NCBI GenBank assembly: GCA_944325345.1
Contig: CALUZV010000003.1
Span: 111,855-175,854 of the forward strand
Reading direction: 5' to 3'
DNA from: an uncultured Parabacteroides sp.
GTDB taxonomy: Bacteria > Bacteroidota > Bacteroidia > Bacteroidales > Tannerellaceae
DNA: 64,000 nucleotides
Position 1 is the stretch's first letter, and every line of letters starts with the position of its first letter. The notes under the pieces were generated by a model. The model saw nothing but the letters and a program-made list of their open reading frames with translations. It did not search any database and was not told the origin of the DNA. Shown piece by piece: positions 47,950 to 57,814 of the stretch. Both the position numbers and the translations under genes were made by a program.

Positions 47950-49775
47950 TTCTTACGATGAACAAATATGCTTTTATGGTATTCCACAAGGACTACGCGG
48001 ACTTCCTCGAGCGAATCCGACAACTCGGCGTCGTGCATATCCGCGAAATCCGCCCTGCCATAGAAGATGCCGCCCTGCAGACTATCATGGCCGAGCGAAA
48101 ACGCATCAACGTCATGATGCGCTTCCTCGCCAACATCAACAAGAACGCGTCTGCGCCGGTACAGCTGAATCCTGCGCGCCGCATTACCGAGGAGGAGGGC
48201 CTCCGCTGGCTCGCTTCGCTCGAAGCTCTGCAGGAGCAGAAGGCCAAGTTGCTCGCGAAGTCCGCTGCCGAGGAGAAGGACCTCGACTACCTCTCGGTCT
48301 GGGGCGATTTTACCTATCCGAACATCCGCAACTTGCTGAAAGCGGGTTACGAAGTATCGTTCTTCACCTGCCCGACGGCCCGCTTCGAGCCGCAATGGGG
48401 GGTTGATTACAACGCTTTCCTCGTAAACAACTTTCAGTCGGTGTCCTACTTCGTTACGGTTACCAAAATCGGCACGCGGATAGACATCGACGCCGAACGG
48501 GCCCGTATGCCGGAGCACGACGCGCCGGAGCTGCGCGACATCCACGCGAAAACCCTCGCGGACATCCGCGCCATCGACGACCGACTGGCTCGCGAGGCCG
48601 CTGACGTCCACACGCTCGACGCCCTCGACCGCCTGTTGCAGGACAAATACGACTTGAAGAACGCCTACGTGCAAACCGAGCACGTTGCCGACGACCGGCT
48701 GATGCTCGTCGAGGGTTGGCTGCCCGAAAAAGACAGCCCGCAGCTCGAAAAGTCGCTCGACGCCGACGGTTTTTACTACCTGAAGCTCGACATCGCGCCG
48801 GACGACAACGTTCCCATCCAGTTGCGCAACGACAAGTTCTCGCGGTTGTATGAACCTATCACGAAGATGTTCTCCTTGCCCAATTATTCAGAGCTCGATC
48901 CCACGCCGCTCTTTGCGCCCTTCTTTATGTTGTTCTTCGGACTGTGCTTTGGCGACGGCGGGTACGGTTTGTTGATCATCATCGCGTGCGCGTACCTTAA
49001 AAGAAAGATGTCTGCGGAGTACAAAGACTACCTGTCGCTCTTCCAGTGGCTGGGTTTGGCCGCAGTTATCGTCGGGACGTGCACCGGGTCGTTCTTCGGC
49101 GTCGCTTTAGCCAGCGTGCCGGCCTTCGAACGGGTAAAATCATACTTCGTCAGCAGCGATAACCTGATGACCTTCTCAATCATCATCGGTTTAGTGCAGA
49201 TTATCTTCGGCAAGGCCGTAGCTGCATACAAAACCAAGATGCAGAAGGGCTTCAAGTACAGCATCGCGCCCTTCGCCTGGGTGTTCGTCATCCTCGCGCT
49301 GGCTCTTGCGCTCGGGCTTCCGGTGTTGAACGTCAGCATACCTCCTCTGATGGCAAACATTTGCTTCGGGATAGCTGCCGTTGGGCTATTGATCGCCTTT
49401 TTCTACAACTCGCCGGGCAAAAACCCGTTCCTGAACTTCGGCACTGGCCTCTGGAACACCTACAACATGGCTTCGGGCCTCTTGGGAGACACGTTGTCGT
49501 ACATCAGGTTGTTCGCGATCGGCCTCACGGGGTCAATCCTGGGCGGCGTCTTCAATACGCTGGCGATTACGATGACCGACGGCATGAATATCGTCCTCCG
49601 CATCGTGGTGATGGCCCTCATCCTGCTTGCAGGTCATGCGATTAACTTCGGGTTGTGTACTATCAGCTCGCTGGTACACCCTCTGCGTCTGATTTTCGTC
49701 GAATACTACAAGAATTCCGAATTCGAAGGCGGAGGGAAACAGTATGCACCCCTCAAACAACATTCAAACAACTGA
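47946..49775 (+). CDS. atpI: V-type ATPase subunit I
   Basis: 609 residues. N-terminal soluble arm (about 1-320; DFLERIRQLGVVHIREIRPA) forms the stator; the C-terminal half has seven or eight membrane segments (LFFGLCFGDGGYGLLIIIAC; VLILLAGHAINFGLCTISSL), with conserved Arg residues for ion passage (SYIRLFAIGLTGS). Starts with ATGA overlap on D. GC-rich and with a few strand-shadow ORFs that I ignored. Confidence 0.9.
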   Translation: MILTMNKYAFMVFHKDYADFLERIRQLGVVHIREIRPAIEDAALQTIMAERKRINVMMRFLANINKNASAPVQLNPARRITEEEGLRWLASLEALQEQKAKLLAKSAAEEKDLDYLSVWGDFTYPNIRNLLKAGYEVSFFTCPTARFEPQWGVDYNAFLVNNFQSVSYFVTVTKIGTRIDIDAERARMPEHDAPELRDIHAKTLADIRAIDDRLAREAADVHTLDALDRLLQDKYDLKNAYVQTEHVADDRLMLVEGWLPEKDSPQLEKSLDADGFYYLKLDIAPDDNVPIQLRNDKFSRLYEPITKMFSLPNYSELDPTPLFAPFFMLFFGLCFGDGGYGLLIIIACAYLKRKMSAEYKDYLSLFQWLGLAAVIVGTCTGSFFGVALASVPAFERVKSYFVSSDNLMTFSIIIGLVQIIFGKAVAAYKTKMQKGFKYSIAPFAWVFVILALALALGLPVLNVSIPPLMANICFGIAAVGLLIAFFYNSPGKNPFLNFGTGLWNTYNMASGLLGDTLSYIRLFAIGLTGSILGGVFNTLAITMTDGMNIVLRIVVMALILLAGHAINFGLCTISSLVHPLRLIFVEYYKNSEFEGGGKQYAPLKQHSNN

Positions 49776-49804
49776 TTTTTATTATTAACACAACAACAAA
49801 TTAA

Positions 49805-50275
<471 letters not shown>

Positions 50276-50479
50276 AAGATACACACTAACCCGGCCTAAA
50301 CCTTAGCTTCGCCGGATGAAATCGGGAGAAAAACTCAGACTGGATAACAATGACCATAGTTCCCGATGGATTCCGGCGTTTTTTTGCCTCTCCGAAAAAA
50401 TTTTTTGATAATTTTCATCGAAACGTAACATCACCTCCGATTTTTTTTCCTACATTTGCGGAAACAAGCACAGGAAATC
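50276..50479 (+). promoter_or_regulatory. Terminator-like stem and porin promoter
   Basis: Inverted words CCGATGGATTCCGGCG precede TTTTTTTGCC at about 50358-50390 (weak terminator). TACATTTG at 50450-50457 is a TAnnTTTG box for the porin, about 22 nt before its ATG. Nothing else is seen in the gap. Confidence 0.5.
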
Positions 50480-51469
50480 ATGCGAAAAAGATTCATATCA
50501 GCCCTGTACGTTGCCGGCGCTTTGCTTTTTTACCATTCTGCATGGGGGCAAGAGGGCAAAAGCGTCTGGCAACGGTTTGACCCGATACTGACAGTCTTCA
50601 CAAATTTCCACAGCGGCCTGGCGGAGGCCGGCGACGACCGGGGATTCGCCCTCGAACGTTGCTACCTCGGCTTCAGATACGCGATAACGGACGATTTATC
50701 CTTCCGGGGGGCCATCGACATAGGTCAGTTCCCCAAAGAAGAGGACAATCAACGCTTCGCCTTCCTGAAATACGCCGAAATCCAGTGGAAGTTGGGGCGC
50801 ATGAAGCTAAACGCAGGCATGATTTCCACAACGATGTTCAAAGTTCAGGAATATTTCTGGGACAAACGGTATCTGATGAAATCCTTCCAGGATGAATACG
50901 ACTTCGGAAGCAGTGCCGACCTCGGCATCTCCGTGGCATACGATTTCGACGACCGCCTGTCGGCCGACTTTATCCTCGCGAACGGCGAAGGATACAAGAA
51001 GCTGCAAATCAACAACGGATTGTTGTACGGGCTGGGCGTAACCTACCGACCAATCGACCAACTTACGTTGCGAGTCTATGGCGAGCTCAACGAAGGTGGC
51101 GAGGACGGCGAGCGGACATCGAAAGTCCTGGCGCTTTTCGGCGGATACAAAAACGAACACTTCTCGCTCGCGGCCGAATATGCACGGCAGTTCAATTATG
51201 ACCACCTGCAGGGGCGCGACGTCTATGGAACATCGGTTTACGGCTCGTGGTACATCGACAAGCGATGGGAAATCTTCGCAAGATACGACAAGTTGATGTC
51301 CAACCACGGCTGGCAGGCTACGGAGGACGGGCAGCGCATCGTCTGTGGCCTCCAATGGAAGATTGGGAAGTATATCAGGCTCGCGCCTAACTTTCGCTGC
51401 ACGATACCGGACGCGCGTAGCGACGCAAGTCTCTGGTATGGTTATCTGAATTGTATTTTCTCTTTGTAA
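50480..51469 (+). CDS. Outer-membrane porin
   Basis: 329 residues from the ATG at 50480. N-terminal signal peptide (ISALYVAGALLFYHSAWG, cleaved after Gly/Gln). The mature chain has amphipathic strands with aromatic ends and ends in Phe/Leu (CIFSL), as expected of a 16-strand phosphate-selective-type porin (LERCYLGFRYAITDDLSFRG; GAIDIGQFP; WEIFARYDKLMSN). Lies after the V-ATPase operon under its own promoter. Substrate unknown. Confidence 0.75.
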   Translation: MRKRFISALYVAGALLFYHSAWGQEGKSVWQRFDPILTVFTNFHSGLAEAGDDRGFALERCYLGFRYAITDDLSFRGAIDIGQFPKEEDNQRFAFLKYAEIQWKLGRMKLNAGMISTTMFKVQEYFWDKRYLMKSFQDEYDFGSSADLGISVAYDFDDRLSADFILANGEGYKKLQINNGLLYGLGVTYRPIDQLTLRVYGELNEGGEDGERTSKVLALFGGYKNEHFSLAAEYARQFNYDHLQGRDVYGTSVYGSWYIDKRWEIFARYDKLMSNHGWQATEDGQRIVCGLQWKIGKYIRLAPNFRCTIPDARSDASLWYGYLNCIFSL

Positions 51470-51579
51470 AGTGTGTACCAATGCCAATGATCATTAGTTG
51501 ATCATGGGGGGCTCGGTGCCGTTGAGTATTTATTAATGGTTGCAAAAATTAATCTTGCTCAGTTCGGCTGCCGACGCCC

Positions 51580-51735
51580 CCTTTTTCGTTTACAAGCCCT
51601 CACCGCAGCGCGCACCATCCGTCGGCGTGTGAAAAAATCCTCTCCGCAACACTTTTTTTAAGACTTGCAGCCCCGCAAGTCCCCTCCGAAGCCCGTGAAA
51701 CGGACTTGCAGGCATGCAAGTCCCCTTCGCAGGAC
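51580..51735. repeat. Palindromic ACTTGC/GCAAGT repeat pair
   Basis: GACTTGCAGCCCCGCAAGTC (51661) and GGACTTGCAGGCATGCAAGT (51701) are two related palindromes with CCCCT tails and spacers. Upstream, 51583-51650, are AT-rich T/C-rich words. No gene in 51470-51946. Confidence 0.6.
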
Positions 51736-51880
51736 GTTTATTTACAAAAAATCGGAAAATGTTACACAAACGAGCGTTTATTAAGAGATGTAAGCGGATT
51801 TTCATACTCCGCCCGCCTGCGGAGGCCATTTTTTTTGAAAAAAATCCCCGGAAAAACTTGCAAAGACCAAAAACACAACG

Positions 51881-51888
51881 TAACTTTG
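51881..51888 (+). promoter_or_regulatory. Promoter -7 box for DUF6261-like gene
   Basis: TAACTTTG fits TAnnTTTG, 58 nt before the ATG, with TTG about 20 nt upstream. An AAAGGAGG Shine-Dalgarno site lies 6 nt before the start, unusual in this phylum and indicating strong translation. Confidence 0.6.
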
Positions 51889-51946
51889 CGACATCACCCA
51901 ACAATGAGGGAAAAGAGTCTGATAATCCATAAAAAAAGGAGGTTTA

Positions 51947-52831
51947 ATGAGTGTACCATACGTGCAAATTGAGACCATCTCGATGTCGAGGCTCCGCAAC
52001 GGCGAACTTTACACCTTCGTCAAGCGAACGATAGAAGACATCCCCTACGACGAGGAGGAAGACGACGGCGAGGAAGACGGCCCCCAGGTGCAAGCGGTCA
52101 TCCGCAACATCGGCAAGAGCGCGTCGAAAATCAACGTCTCGTCCGAGCTCATCGAAAGGGTAAACGAAAAGCTCCAAGCCCTGTCGTACCTTACGCGCGA
52201 GGGTCGCGCCTACGAGGAGACTGCCCAACTCGAGACATTGGACAAATTACGCAGCGAAAGTGCCATGTATATCCTAAATCGTGTATCTGCGGCCTGCATC
52301 TCGCCCGTCGAAGCCGAGCGGACAGCAGGTTTGCAGATGCAGACGAAGTTGAAGATGTACACCGGCCTGAACCGACTGCCCGTGTATGATAAATCGGGTG
52401 TGATCGACGGCCTGTACGCCGACGTAACCCGTCCGGAATTTGCTACATCTTTCACGAAGCTCGCACTCGCCGAGCCCGCCGCGCAGATGAAAAGCTACAA
52501 CGACCAATATGAGGAAATCGCCACGCAACGCGAGGCTACGATGACGGAACTGGGCGAAAACGCCAAAACCAAGGAGTTGCGCGCAGACATCATCGATATT
52601 TACACCGAAATCGCCGACCGGGCCTTCTCGACCAACGTCCTGGAACCGAACGACGATGCAACGAGCTTCCTCAAGCGGTTGAACACACGAATTTCTGACT
52701 TCCGCGCGCGCGTCAACCGGCGAAATGCGGACGACGAAGAAGACTTGGACTTTGACGACGACGAGATAATCGACGACGAAGAGGTGGACGATACTCCCGT
52801 CGTTACAAAAAGAACTAACAAGCGCAACTGA
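51947..52831 (+). CDS. DUF6261-like protein with acidic tail
   Basis: 294 residues. N-terminal beta/helix part VQIETISMSRLRNGELYTFV, a long central helical region (ELIERVNEKLQALSYLTREG, ARVNRRNADDEEDLDFDDD), and a highly acidic linker. The pattern resembles DUF6261, a Bacteroidetes-only family of unknown function. A terminator follows. AAAAGGAGG before the start. Confidence 0.6.
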   Translation: MSVPYVQIETISMSRLRNGELYTFVKRTIEDIPYDEEEDDGEEDGPQVQAVIRNIGKSASKINVSSELIERVNEKLQALSYLTREGRAYEETAQLETLDKLRSESAMYILNRVSAACISPVEAERTAGLQMQTKLKMYTGLNRLPVYDKSGVIDGLYADVTRPEFATSFTKLALAEPAAQMKSYNDQYEEIATQREATMTELGENAKTKELRADIIDIYTEIADRAFSTNVLEPNDDATSFLKRLNTRISDFRARVNRRNADDEEDLDFDDDEIIDDEEVDDTPVVTKRTNKRN

Positions 52832-52850
52832 TTAATTATTCATTTCCTAA

Positions 52851-52904
52851 AGCAGGCGTGCAAAGGGAGACGTAAGTCTGCCGATGCATCGGCCTGCTTT
52901 TTTT
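52851..52904 (+). terminator. Terminator behind DUF6261-like gene
   Basis: AGCAGGC (52851-52857) pairs with GCCTGCT (52892-52898), then TTTTTT. The inner CCGATGCATCGG can pair too. Confidence 0.75.
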
Positions 52905-52954
52905 ATGCACAAAAAAAACGGCGAGTCCTGAGACCCGCCGTCAGAGACTGTTTG

Positions 52955-54220
52955 TCAGCGCTTGGATTCACGGTGCCCGCGTCGATGATAGTTTGTCGCC
53001 TTGCCACCGGTCTTCGCTCCCTTTCCATGGGGCGATGTCGCCTTGCGCCTATGCTCGTGCTGCTGCGGAGCGTATGTCGGCACGGCGCCGAAGCTCGGAT
53101 CCACCGGAATCTTATATACTTCCTTGCCGAGGAAGTCCTCGATATGCTTAAAAGAGGCCTGCTCATCGGGACCGACGAACGTAATCGCCAAACCTTCGCC
53201 ATTCGTACCGCGCGCCGTGCGGCCGATGCGGTGCACATAGTCTTCGGGGTCGTGCGGAATATCAAAATTGATGACCAGACGTATGTCGTTGATGTCGATA
53301 CCCCTGGCAACGACGTCGGTCGCGACGAGGATGTCGGTCTTCCCTGCTTTGAAGTCGCGCATTACCTCTTCGCGCTGCGACTGCTCAAGGTCGGAGTGCA
53401 TTTCCGATACGTTGAACTTCAACCGGCGCAGCGTCGCAGCCAAATCTTTGACCTTGGCCTTCGACGACGAGAAGATGATGACGCGCTGAGGCTTGGCGCG
53501 GCGGAACAAGTCCTTAATGATGGCCAATTTTTGGGGCTCGTAGCAGACGTATGCCGTTTGCATGATAGATTCCGGGGGCCGGGAGATGGCAATCTTGACT
53601 TCTGCGGGATTTTTTAATATGTTTTGGGCAAGCAACTTGATTTTTGGCGGCATGGTGGCCGAAAACATGATGACTTGGCATGTCTGCGGCAAGAATTTAT
53701 ATATCTGCATGATGTCGTCATGGAAACCCATGTCGAGCATACGATCTGCTTCGTCGAGGACGAAGAATGACACGCGCGAAAGGTCTATATTCTCGCACTT
53801 GAGATGCGAAATCAACCGTCCGGGGGTTGCAATCACGATGTCAGCGCCCATTTGCAGCCCTTTTTTCTGCTGGTCCCAGAGCACGCCGTCAGTTCCGCCG
53901 TAAACGGGGACTGACGAGACGGAGACAAAGTAAGAAAAGCCTTCAATCTGTTGATCGATCTGCTGGGCAAGCTCTCGCGTGGGTGCCATGATGATTGCGT
54001 TGATTGCATCTTGCGGATAATCGTCGTAGAAGAGCTTGTCGAGGATGGGGAGTACGTAGGCAGCGGTTTTCCCGGTACCTGTTTGCGCGCAAGCGATGAC
54101 ATCCCGTCCTTCGAGGATGATTGGGATGGTCTGTTCCTGGATCGGCGTCGCTTCTCGGAAGTTCATGAAGTCCAAGCCGTCTAAAATCGCGTCGCCTAAT
54201 GGTAATTCATCGAATTTCAT
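52955..54220 (-). CDS. DEAD-box RNA helicase
   Basis: 421 residues. Q motif at FREATPIQEQTIP, Walker A AQTGTGKT (45-52), PTRELAQQI, DEAD in VLDEADRMLDMGF, SAT in MFSATMPPK, and HRIGRTAR. The basic C-terminal tail (KATSPHGKGAKTGGKATNYH) is typical of RhlE-like helicases. It remodels RNA, likely in ribosome assembly or cold adaptation. Convergent with the DUF6261-like gene. Confidence 0.93.
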   Translation of the reverse strand: MKFDELPLGDAILDGLDFMNFREATPIQEQTIPIILEGRDVIACAQTGTGKTAAYVLPILDKLFYDDYPQDAINAIIMAPTRELAQQIDQQIEGFSYFVSVSSVPVYGGTDGVLWDQQKKGLQMGADIVIATPGRLISHLKCENIDLSRVSFFVLDEADRMLDMGFHDDIMQIYKFLPQTCQVIMFSATMPPKIKLLAQNILKNPAEVKIAISRPPESIMQTAYVCYEPQKLAIIKDLFRRAKPQRVIIFSSSKAKVKDLAATLRRLKFNVSEMHSDLEQSQREEVMRDFKAGKTDILVATDVVARGIDINDIRLVINFDIPHDPEDYVHRIGRTARGTNGEGLAITFVGPDEQASFKHIEDFLGKEVYKIPVDPSFGAVPTYAPQQHEHRRKATSPHGKGAKTGGKATNYHRRGHRESKR

Positions 54221-54255
54221 ATCGTAAAAAATTTTTTTTCATTTAAAATCACGTG

Positions 54256-55107
54256 TTATCTTGTCGGCATCGCCAATTTTTCGGGGTGGTAATACCGGTT
54301 GTATATTCTGTCGAACGTGCCGTCGGCCCGCATCGCTGCAAACCAGGAATTGAGGCTGTCGAGCAGAGCCGGCGAGTCGCGGCGGACGGCCCACGCCTGA
54401 AATTGGGTAAATGTGATGTCGGTTGCGATGTCTATCTGGGGCAGGGCGGGCATCATCGCCTCTGCAACTTCGTATTCGCAGACTGCGAAGTCGATATCGC
54501 CGTGCGCAACCATGATGATGAGCTGTTCATCGCTGTAAAGCGGGTCTTCATATACCCTTATCGTGTCGCCGATTTCCTCCTGCAGGTGGTACATGCGCAT
54601 AATCGCGGGCGATTCTTTGGGGATGTACACCGTCTTGCCCCCTAATTCAATCTGATTTCGTATGGGCGCGGTGCCGTTGTTGGCTTCTGCGGTGCGCTGA
54701 ACCAATACCTGGCGGTTCAACATGATAGGATCAGTAAACAAATAGTGCGCGCGGAGGTCCGACGTGATAGGGACGTTGCGTGCGACGACATCGACGGCCT
54801 TGAGTTCCAAATAACGGAAGCATTCGGAGAGATGCGTCTCTACAACCGTCTGATAATTCAGTCCGGCGCGTTGACAGACGGCTACAATCAGCTCGTGTTG
54901 GAAGCCGACGGTCGAATCGCCGTCGATGAAATATCCCGGCATGCTGAAATCGGTTACAAAGCGGATGGTACCGTCCTTTCGAATCTCTTTGTAGTCCCAA
55001 GGGCGGTAGGGGGACGGCGAAGTTTCGATGTAAAAGAAGGAAAGTACACCTACGGTAATCAAAGTTGCCATGGTGATGTAGTAAATCTTACGTTCAAGTT
55101 CTTCCAT
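54256..55107 (-). CDS. Membrane-anchored solute-binding-domain protein (SBP_bac_3/MltF N-term-like)
   Basis: 283 residues. One N-terminal membrane anchor (YITMATLITVGVLSFFYIET, about 10-28), then a type II periplasmic binding fold (RKDGTIRFVTDFSMPGYFID; GFQHELIVAVCQRAGLNYQT; DVVARNVPITSD; YIPKESPAIMRMYHLQ). Resembles the N-terminal domain of MltF-type lytic transglycosylases but without the catalytic half. Gene lies 14 nt upstream of the porin gene's end, possibly in one operon with it. Confidence 0.7.
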   Translation of the reverse strand: MEELERKIYYITMATLITVGVLSFFYIETSPSPYRPWDYKEIRKDGTIRFVTDFSMPGYFIDGDSTVGFQHELIVAVCQRAGLNYQTVVETHLSECFRYLELKAVDVVARNVPITSDLRAHYLFTDPIMLNRQVLVQRTAEANNGTAPIRNQIELGGKTVYIPKESPAIMRMYHLQEEIGDTIRVYEDPLYSDEQLIIMVAHGDIDFAVCEYEVAEAMMPALPQIDIATDITFTQFQAWAVRRDSPALLDSLNSWFAAMRADGTFDRIYNRYYHPEKLAMPTR

Positions 55108-55121
55108 TTTGCTGAAAATGA

Positions 55122-57179
55122 TTAGTTGTTAAACATGACTGACACGCCCATCTTCAACATCATGGGGTTGAGCGGGTAATGTGCCAGGGAAAAATAATTC
55201 GGAGCTATGAATTGCGAGCCCAGGTTGTAAGCCTCGACGAAAAAGCGGGCTTGCTTGAGGTGAAAGTTCACGTAAGCGTTGATCAACGGGTAGTTGCCGA
55301 CCTTGACCTCGTCTTGGACTTGGAACATTTGCGTGGCGGGCTCGTAGTATGGGGCATTGTAGGCCGTGAAATACCGCAGATCGACGCCCAGCTGGACGGT
55401 CAGGACCTTCACGAGCTTGAAGGCGACGTACAAGTTGCTGTAAACGCTGAGCGAAGGCAAGGGGAGGACCTGCGAGTCGCTCGTCAGTTGGTAGCAAAGC
55501 TCATTGTCCCAGCCGAGTGCCCGATAACGGAAGTCTTGGTTGAGACGCGCGGAGATGACTTGTATGTTACCGTTGTTTTGGACCGGAAGTCCGGCTGCAC
55601 CTGCGTAGATATAGTTCTGGATGCTCTCCAGTCCGGCTGCAAGCCGTGTCCGCGTGGATTCGAGGAAGACCTCGCCGCCGACGTAGAACTGTTGTATGTT
55701 GCTGAAGGCATTGTCCCAGGCGAAGTAGCGTGTCCTATTGTGGCGGAGGTAGAACGCAGGGGTGTAATTCATAATCGAACCGTCGATTTTGACAGTTGCG
55801 TCCTTACCGAAGAGCTTAAATTTCGACTGCGCGACGGCGGAGGCGCGAAACTCGCCGATGTCGTCGCCGAGGATGCACAATTCACCCTGCGCGTCGTAAG
55901 TAATCAGCGAACCCCGGCGTTTGGAGAGCTGCGCGCCTATGAAAGTCGAAAATTCATCGTACGTGCGGCTGTGATAGTTCATAATGTTGGGCATTTCTGA
56001 TGACACGTCGTACGTCGGCAGACGGAAGCGGCGCTTTTCCAGGCGTATGAAGCCTGTCAAGCCGAATTTCGCCCAGTCTTGAAACCCTTCGCGGAGCGAC
56101 AGAGCCACAGTGTTCTTGAGCGACCATGAGGTGGTGGAGTCGTTTGGTATCGTGTTGCCTGCGCCGTTGGGCAAGTTGCGGTCCAAGTAGGCATTTTCGA
56201 CGTCCGACGAGCTGTTCATGTTGAACTGGCGGCTGAATTGCTCGTAATCGACCGTATGTATGATGCTGGAGACGGGGATAAATTTTTCGATGGGGTTCCC
56301 GTCCTCGTCAAGTTGTCCCAAATCGCGGTAGAAGCCCAGGTTGTAGCGGTGGGTGAGGTAAAATTGGCCGTTGGAGACCTTGTTTGAGACGTTGATGTAT
56401 CGAACGGGGAAGTCTCTGGACGTCATGCCGCGGCGGCCTTCGGAAAAACGGTCGGGGTCGGTGAGGACAGAGTCGTTTTGTAGGCCTCCGTTCTCCATTC
56501 CGGTAACACTGAAGTTGCGGAAATAGGCTTTTGCCTCGTAGCGGTCCGTCTGGTAGCTGGCGAACACACGATAATTGACGATTTTGGAACTGTTCGACTG
56601 GTAGTAACCCCTTGCATAGATATAATCGAACTCGCCGCCGACGTTCAGGTGTTTGCCGAAGTTCATTGTCAAGATGCCCTTGAGCTCCTCCTCTTTGGTG
56701 AGGCTTCCTCCGCCAGTGGTGTACATCAAGTTGGTATAAGGGACCTTCGTTTCGTAGAATTGAGCCTGCGAAGGGGTAATGATGTACGACGAATAGGGCT
56801 CGGCGAAGATGAAGTCGCGAGATTCACCCCTTTCCCGGAAGATGCGGGTCTGCGCCGGGGAGCCTAAGTTCCCCAAATACCCAATGGAGAGCGAGCGCGC
56901 CTCGACGAAGGTCGAATTCGCCGTGTTGAGGCGGAGCGTGTCCACGGGCGACTCGTAGAAGTCTCCCAGCACGGGTGTAAGTTGGTAAGCGTTGAGTCGC
57001 CGGGGACTTGCGTCGGTGCTGTCGGCCATCAACACGCTATCGGGAATCACTGTATGGGCGGAAGTCAAGTTCGACAAGGAAAAACCACCACGTTTGCCAC
57101 CGCCACCATGCTGCGCAGACGTAGGTTGATAACTTGCGAAGGCGCAAGTGAAAAATAATATTAACAAACTATATCTCAT
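55122..57179 (-). CDS. Porin_10-type outer-membrane beta-barrel
   Basis: 685 residues from the ATG at 57179. Signal peptide (LLILFFTCAFASYQPTSA), a linker with Gly-rich and HGGGGKRGG stretch, and a long beta-barrel domain with strongly alternating aromatic strands; the end ISVMFNN-type strand (LMMKMGVSVMFNN) is typical of BAM substrates. Matches the Porin_10 (putative porin) family of Bacteroidetes. The TATCTTTG box on the minus strand lies just before the ATG, giving a very short leader. Probably translated with the downstream binding protein. Confidence 0.8.
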   Translation of the reverse strand: MRYSLLILFFTCAFASYQPTSAQHGGGGKRGGFSLSNLTSAHTVIPDSVLMADSTDASPRRLNAYQLTPVLGDFYESPVDTLRLNTANSTFVEARSLSIGYLGNLGSPAQTRIFRERGESRDFIFAEPYSSYIITPSQAQFYETKVPYTNLMYTTGGGSLTKEEELKGILTMNFGKHLNVGGEFDYIYARGYYQSNSSKIVNYRVFASYQTDRYEAKAYFRNFSVTGMENGGLQNDSVLTDPDRFSEGRRGMTSRDFPVRYINVSNKVSNGQFYLTHRYNLGFYRDLGQLDEDGNPIEKFIPVSSIIHTVDYEQFSRQFNMNSSSDVENAYLDRNLPNGAGNTIPNDSTTSWSLKNTVALSLREGFQDWAKFGLTGFIRLEKRRFRLPTYDVSSEMPNIMNYHSRTYDEFSTFIGAQLSKRRGSLITYDAQGELCILGDDIGEFRASAVAQSKFKLFGKDATVKIDGSIMNYTPAFYLRHNRTRYFAWDNAFSNIQQFYVGGEVFLESTRTRLAAGLESIQNYIYAGAAGLPVQNNGNIQVISARLNQDFRYRALGWDNELCYQLTSDSQVLPLPSLSVYSNLYVAFKLVKVLTVQLGVDLRYFTAYNAPYYEPATQMFQVQDEVKVGNYPLINAYVNFHLKQARFFVEAYNLGSQFIAPNYFSLAHYPLNPMMLKMGVSVMFNN

Positions 57180-57253
57180 AGGTTGCAAAGATATAAATAA
57201 AAGGGCGTTCCACTATATGAAACGCCCCGCTTTCAAAACTTTTAGCAAAAAGG
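57180..57253 (-). promoter_or_regulatory. Porin_10 gene promoter
   Basis: TATCTTTG on the minus strand (TAnnTTTG) ends 6 nt before the ATG at 57179, so the transcript would be leaderless or almost so. Between this and korC (57254) is an AACGCCC-containing hairpin, AAAGGGCGTT and AACGCCCCGCTTT, a probable terminator of korC. Confidence 0.5.
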
Positions 57254-57796
57254 TTATACGCGCTCGATAATCTCCATACCGCGCTTAATTGCAGCCTCAT
57301 TCATCGGTATCAAGTCGTGATGACGCTCGGGCAAGGACTTCTTCAGGCCTGCAAGTACGTTTTCGAGCTGTACCATGGGCTCAATCTTGAGGAGACCACC
57401 CAAAATCAGCATATTGAAGGCTTTTGCATTGTGCATTTCGGTCGCCGCATCCATAGCATCTATCTTATAGACGTTGATATCGGTGCGCAGCACGGGTGTA
57501 TGGATACCGTAGCTGTCGTAAATCAGTATTCCCCCCGGTTTTACCTTACTTTCAAACTTGTCCATGGACGGCTGATTCAGAATAATAGCGATATCATACT
57601 CGTTTAATATCGGCGAACTGATAGGTTCATCACTTAAGATGACGGTAACGTTCGCTGTACCGCCGCGCTGTTCAGGTCCGTATGAAGGCATCCATGTAAC
57701 CTCTTTACCTTCCATCAAACCGGAGTAGGCGAGAATCTTCCCCATCGATAAGACACCCTGCCCACCGAAACCGGCAATAATTATCTCGTGTTTCAT
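57254..57796 (-). CDS. korC: 2-oxoacid:ferredoxin oxidoreductase gamma subunit (KorC/VorA-type)
   Basis: 180 residues. GFGGQGVLSMGKILA at the start is the fold-defining glycine motif of the gamma subunit; TWMPSYGPEQRGGTANVTVI and ILNEYDIAIILNQPSMDKFE also match. It completes the oxidoreductase converting 2-oxoglutarate (or branched-chain 2-oxoacids) and CoA to acyl-CoA with reduced ferredoxin. Last gene of the operon. Confidence 0.88.
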   Translation of the reverse strand: MKHEIIIAGFGGQGVLSMGKILAYSGLMEGKEVTWMPSYGPEQRGGTANVTVILSDEPISSPILNEYDIAIILNQPSMDKFESKVKPGGILIYDSYGIHTPVLRTDINVYKIDAMDAATEMHNAKAFNMLILGGLLKIEPMVQLENVLAGLKKSLPERHHDLIPMNEAAIKRGMEIIERV

Positions 57797-57814
57797 ACTC
57801 TTGCTCGTTTACAA

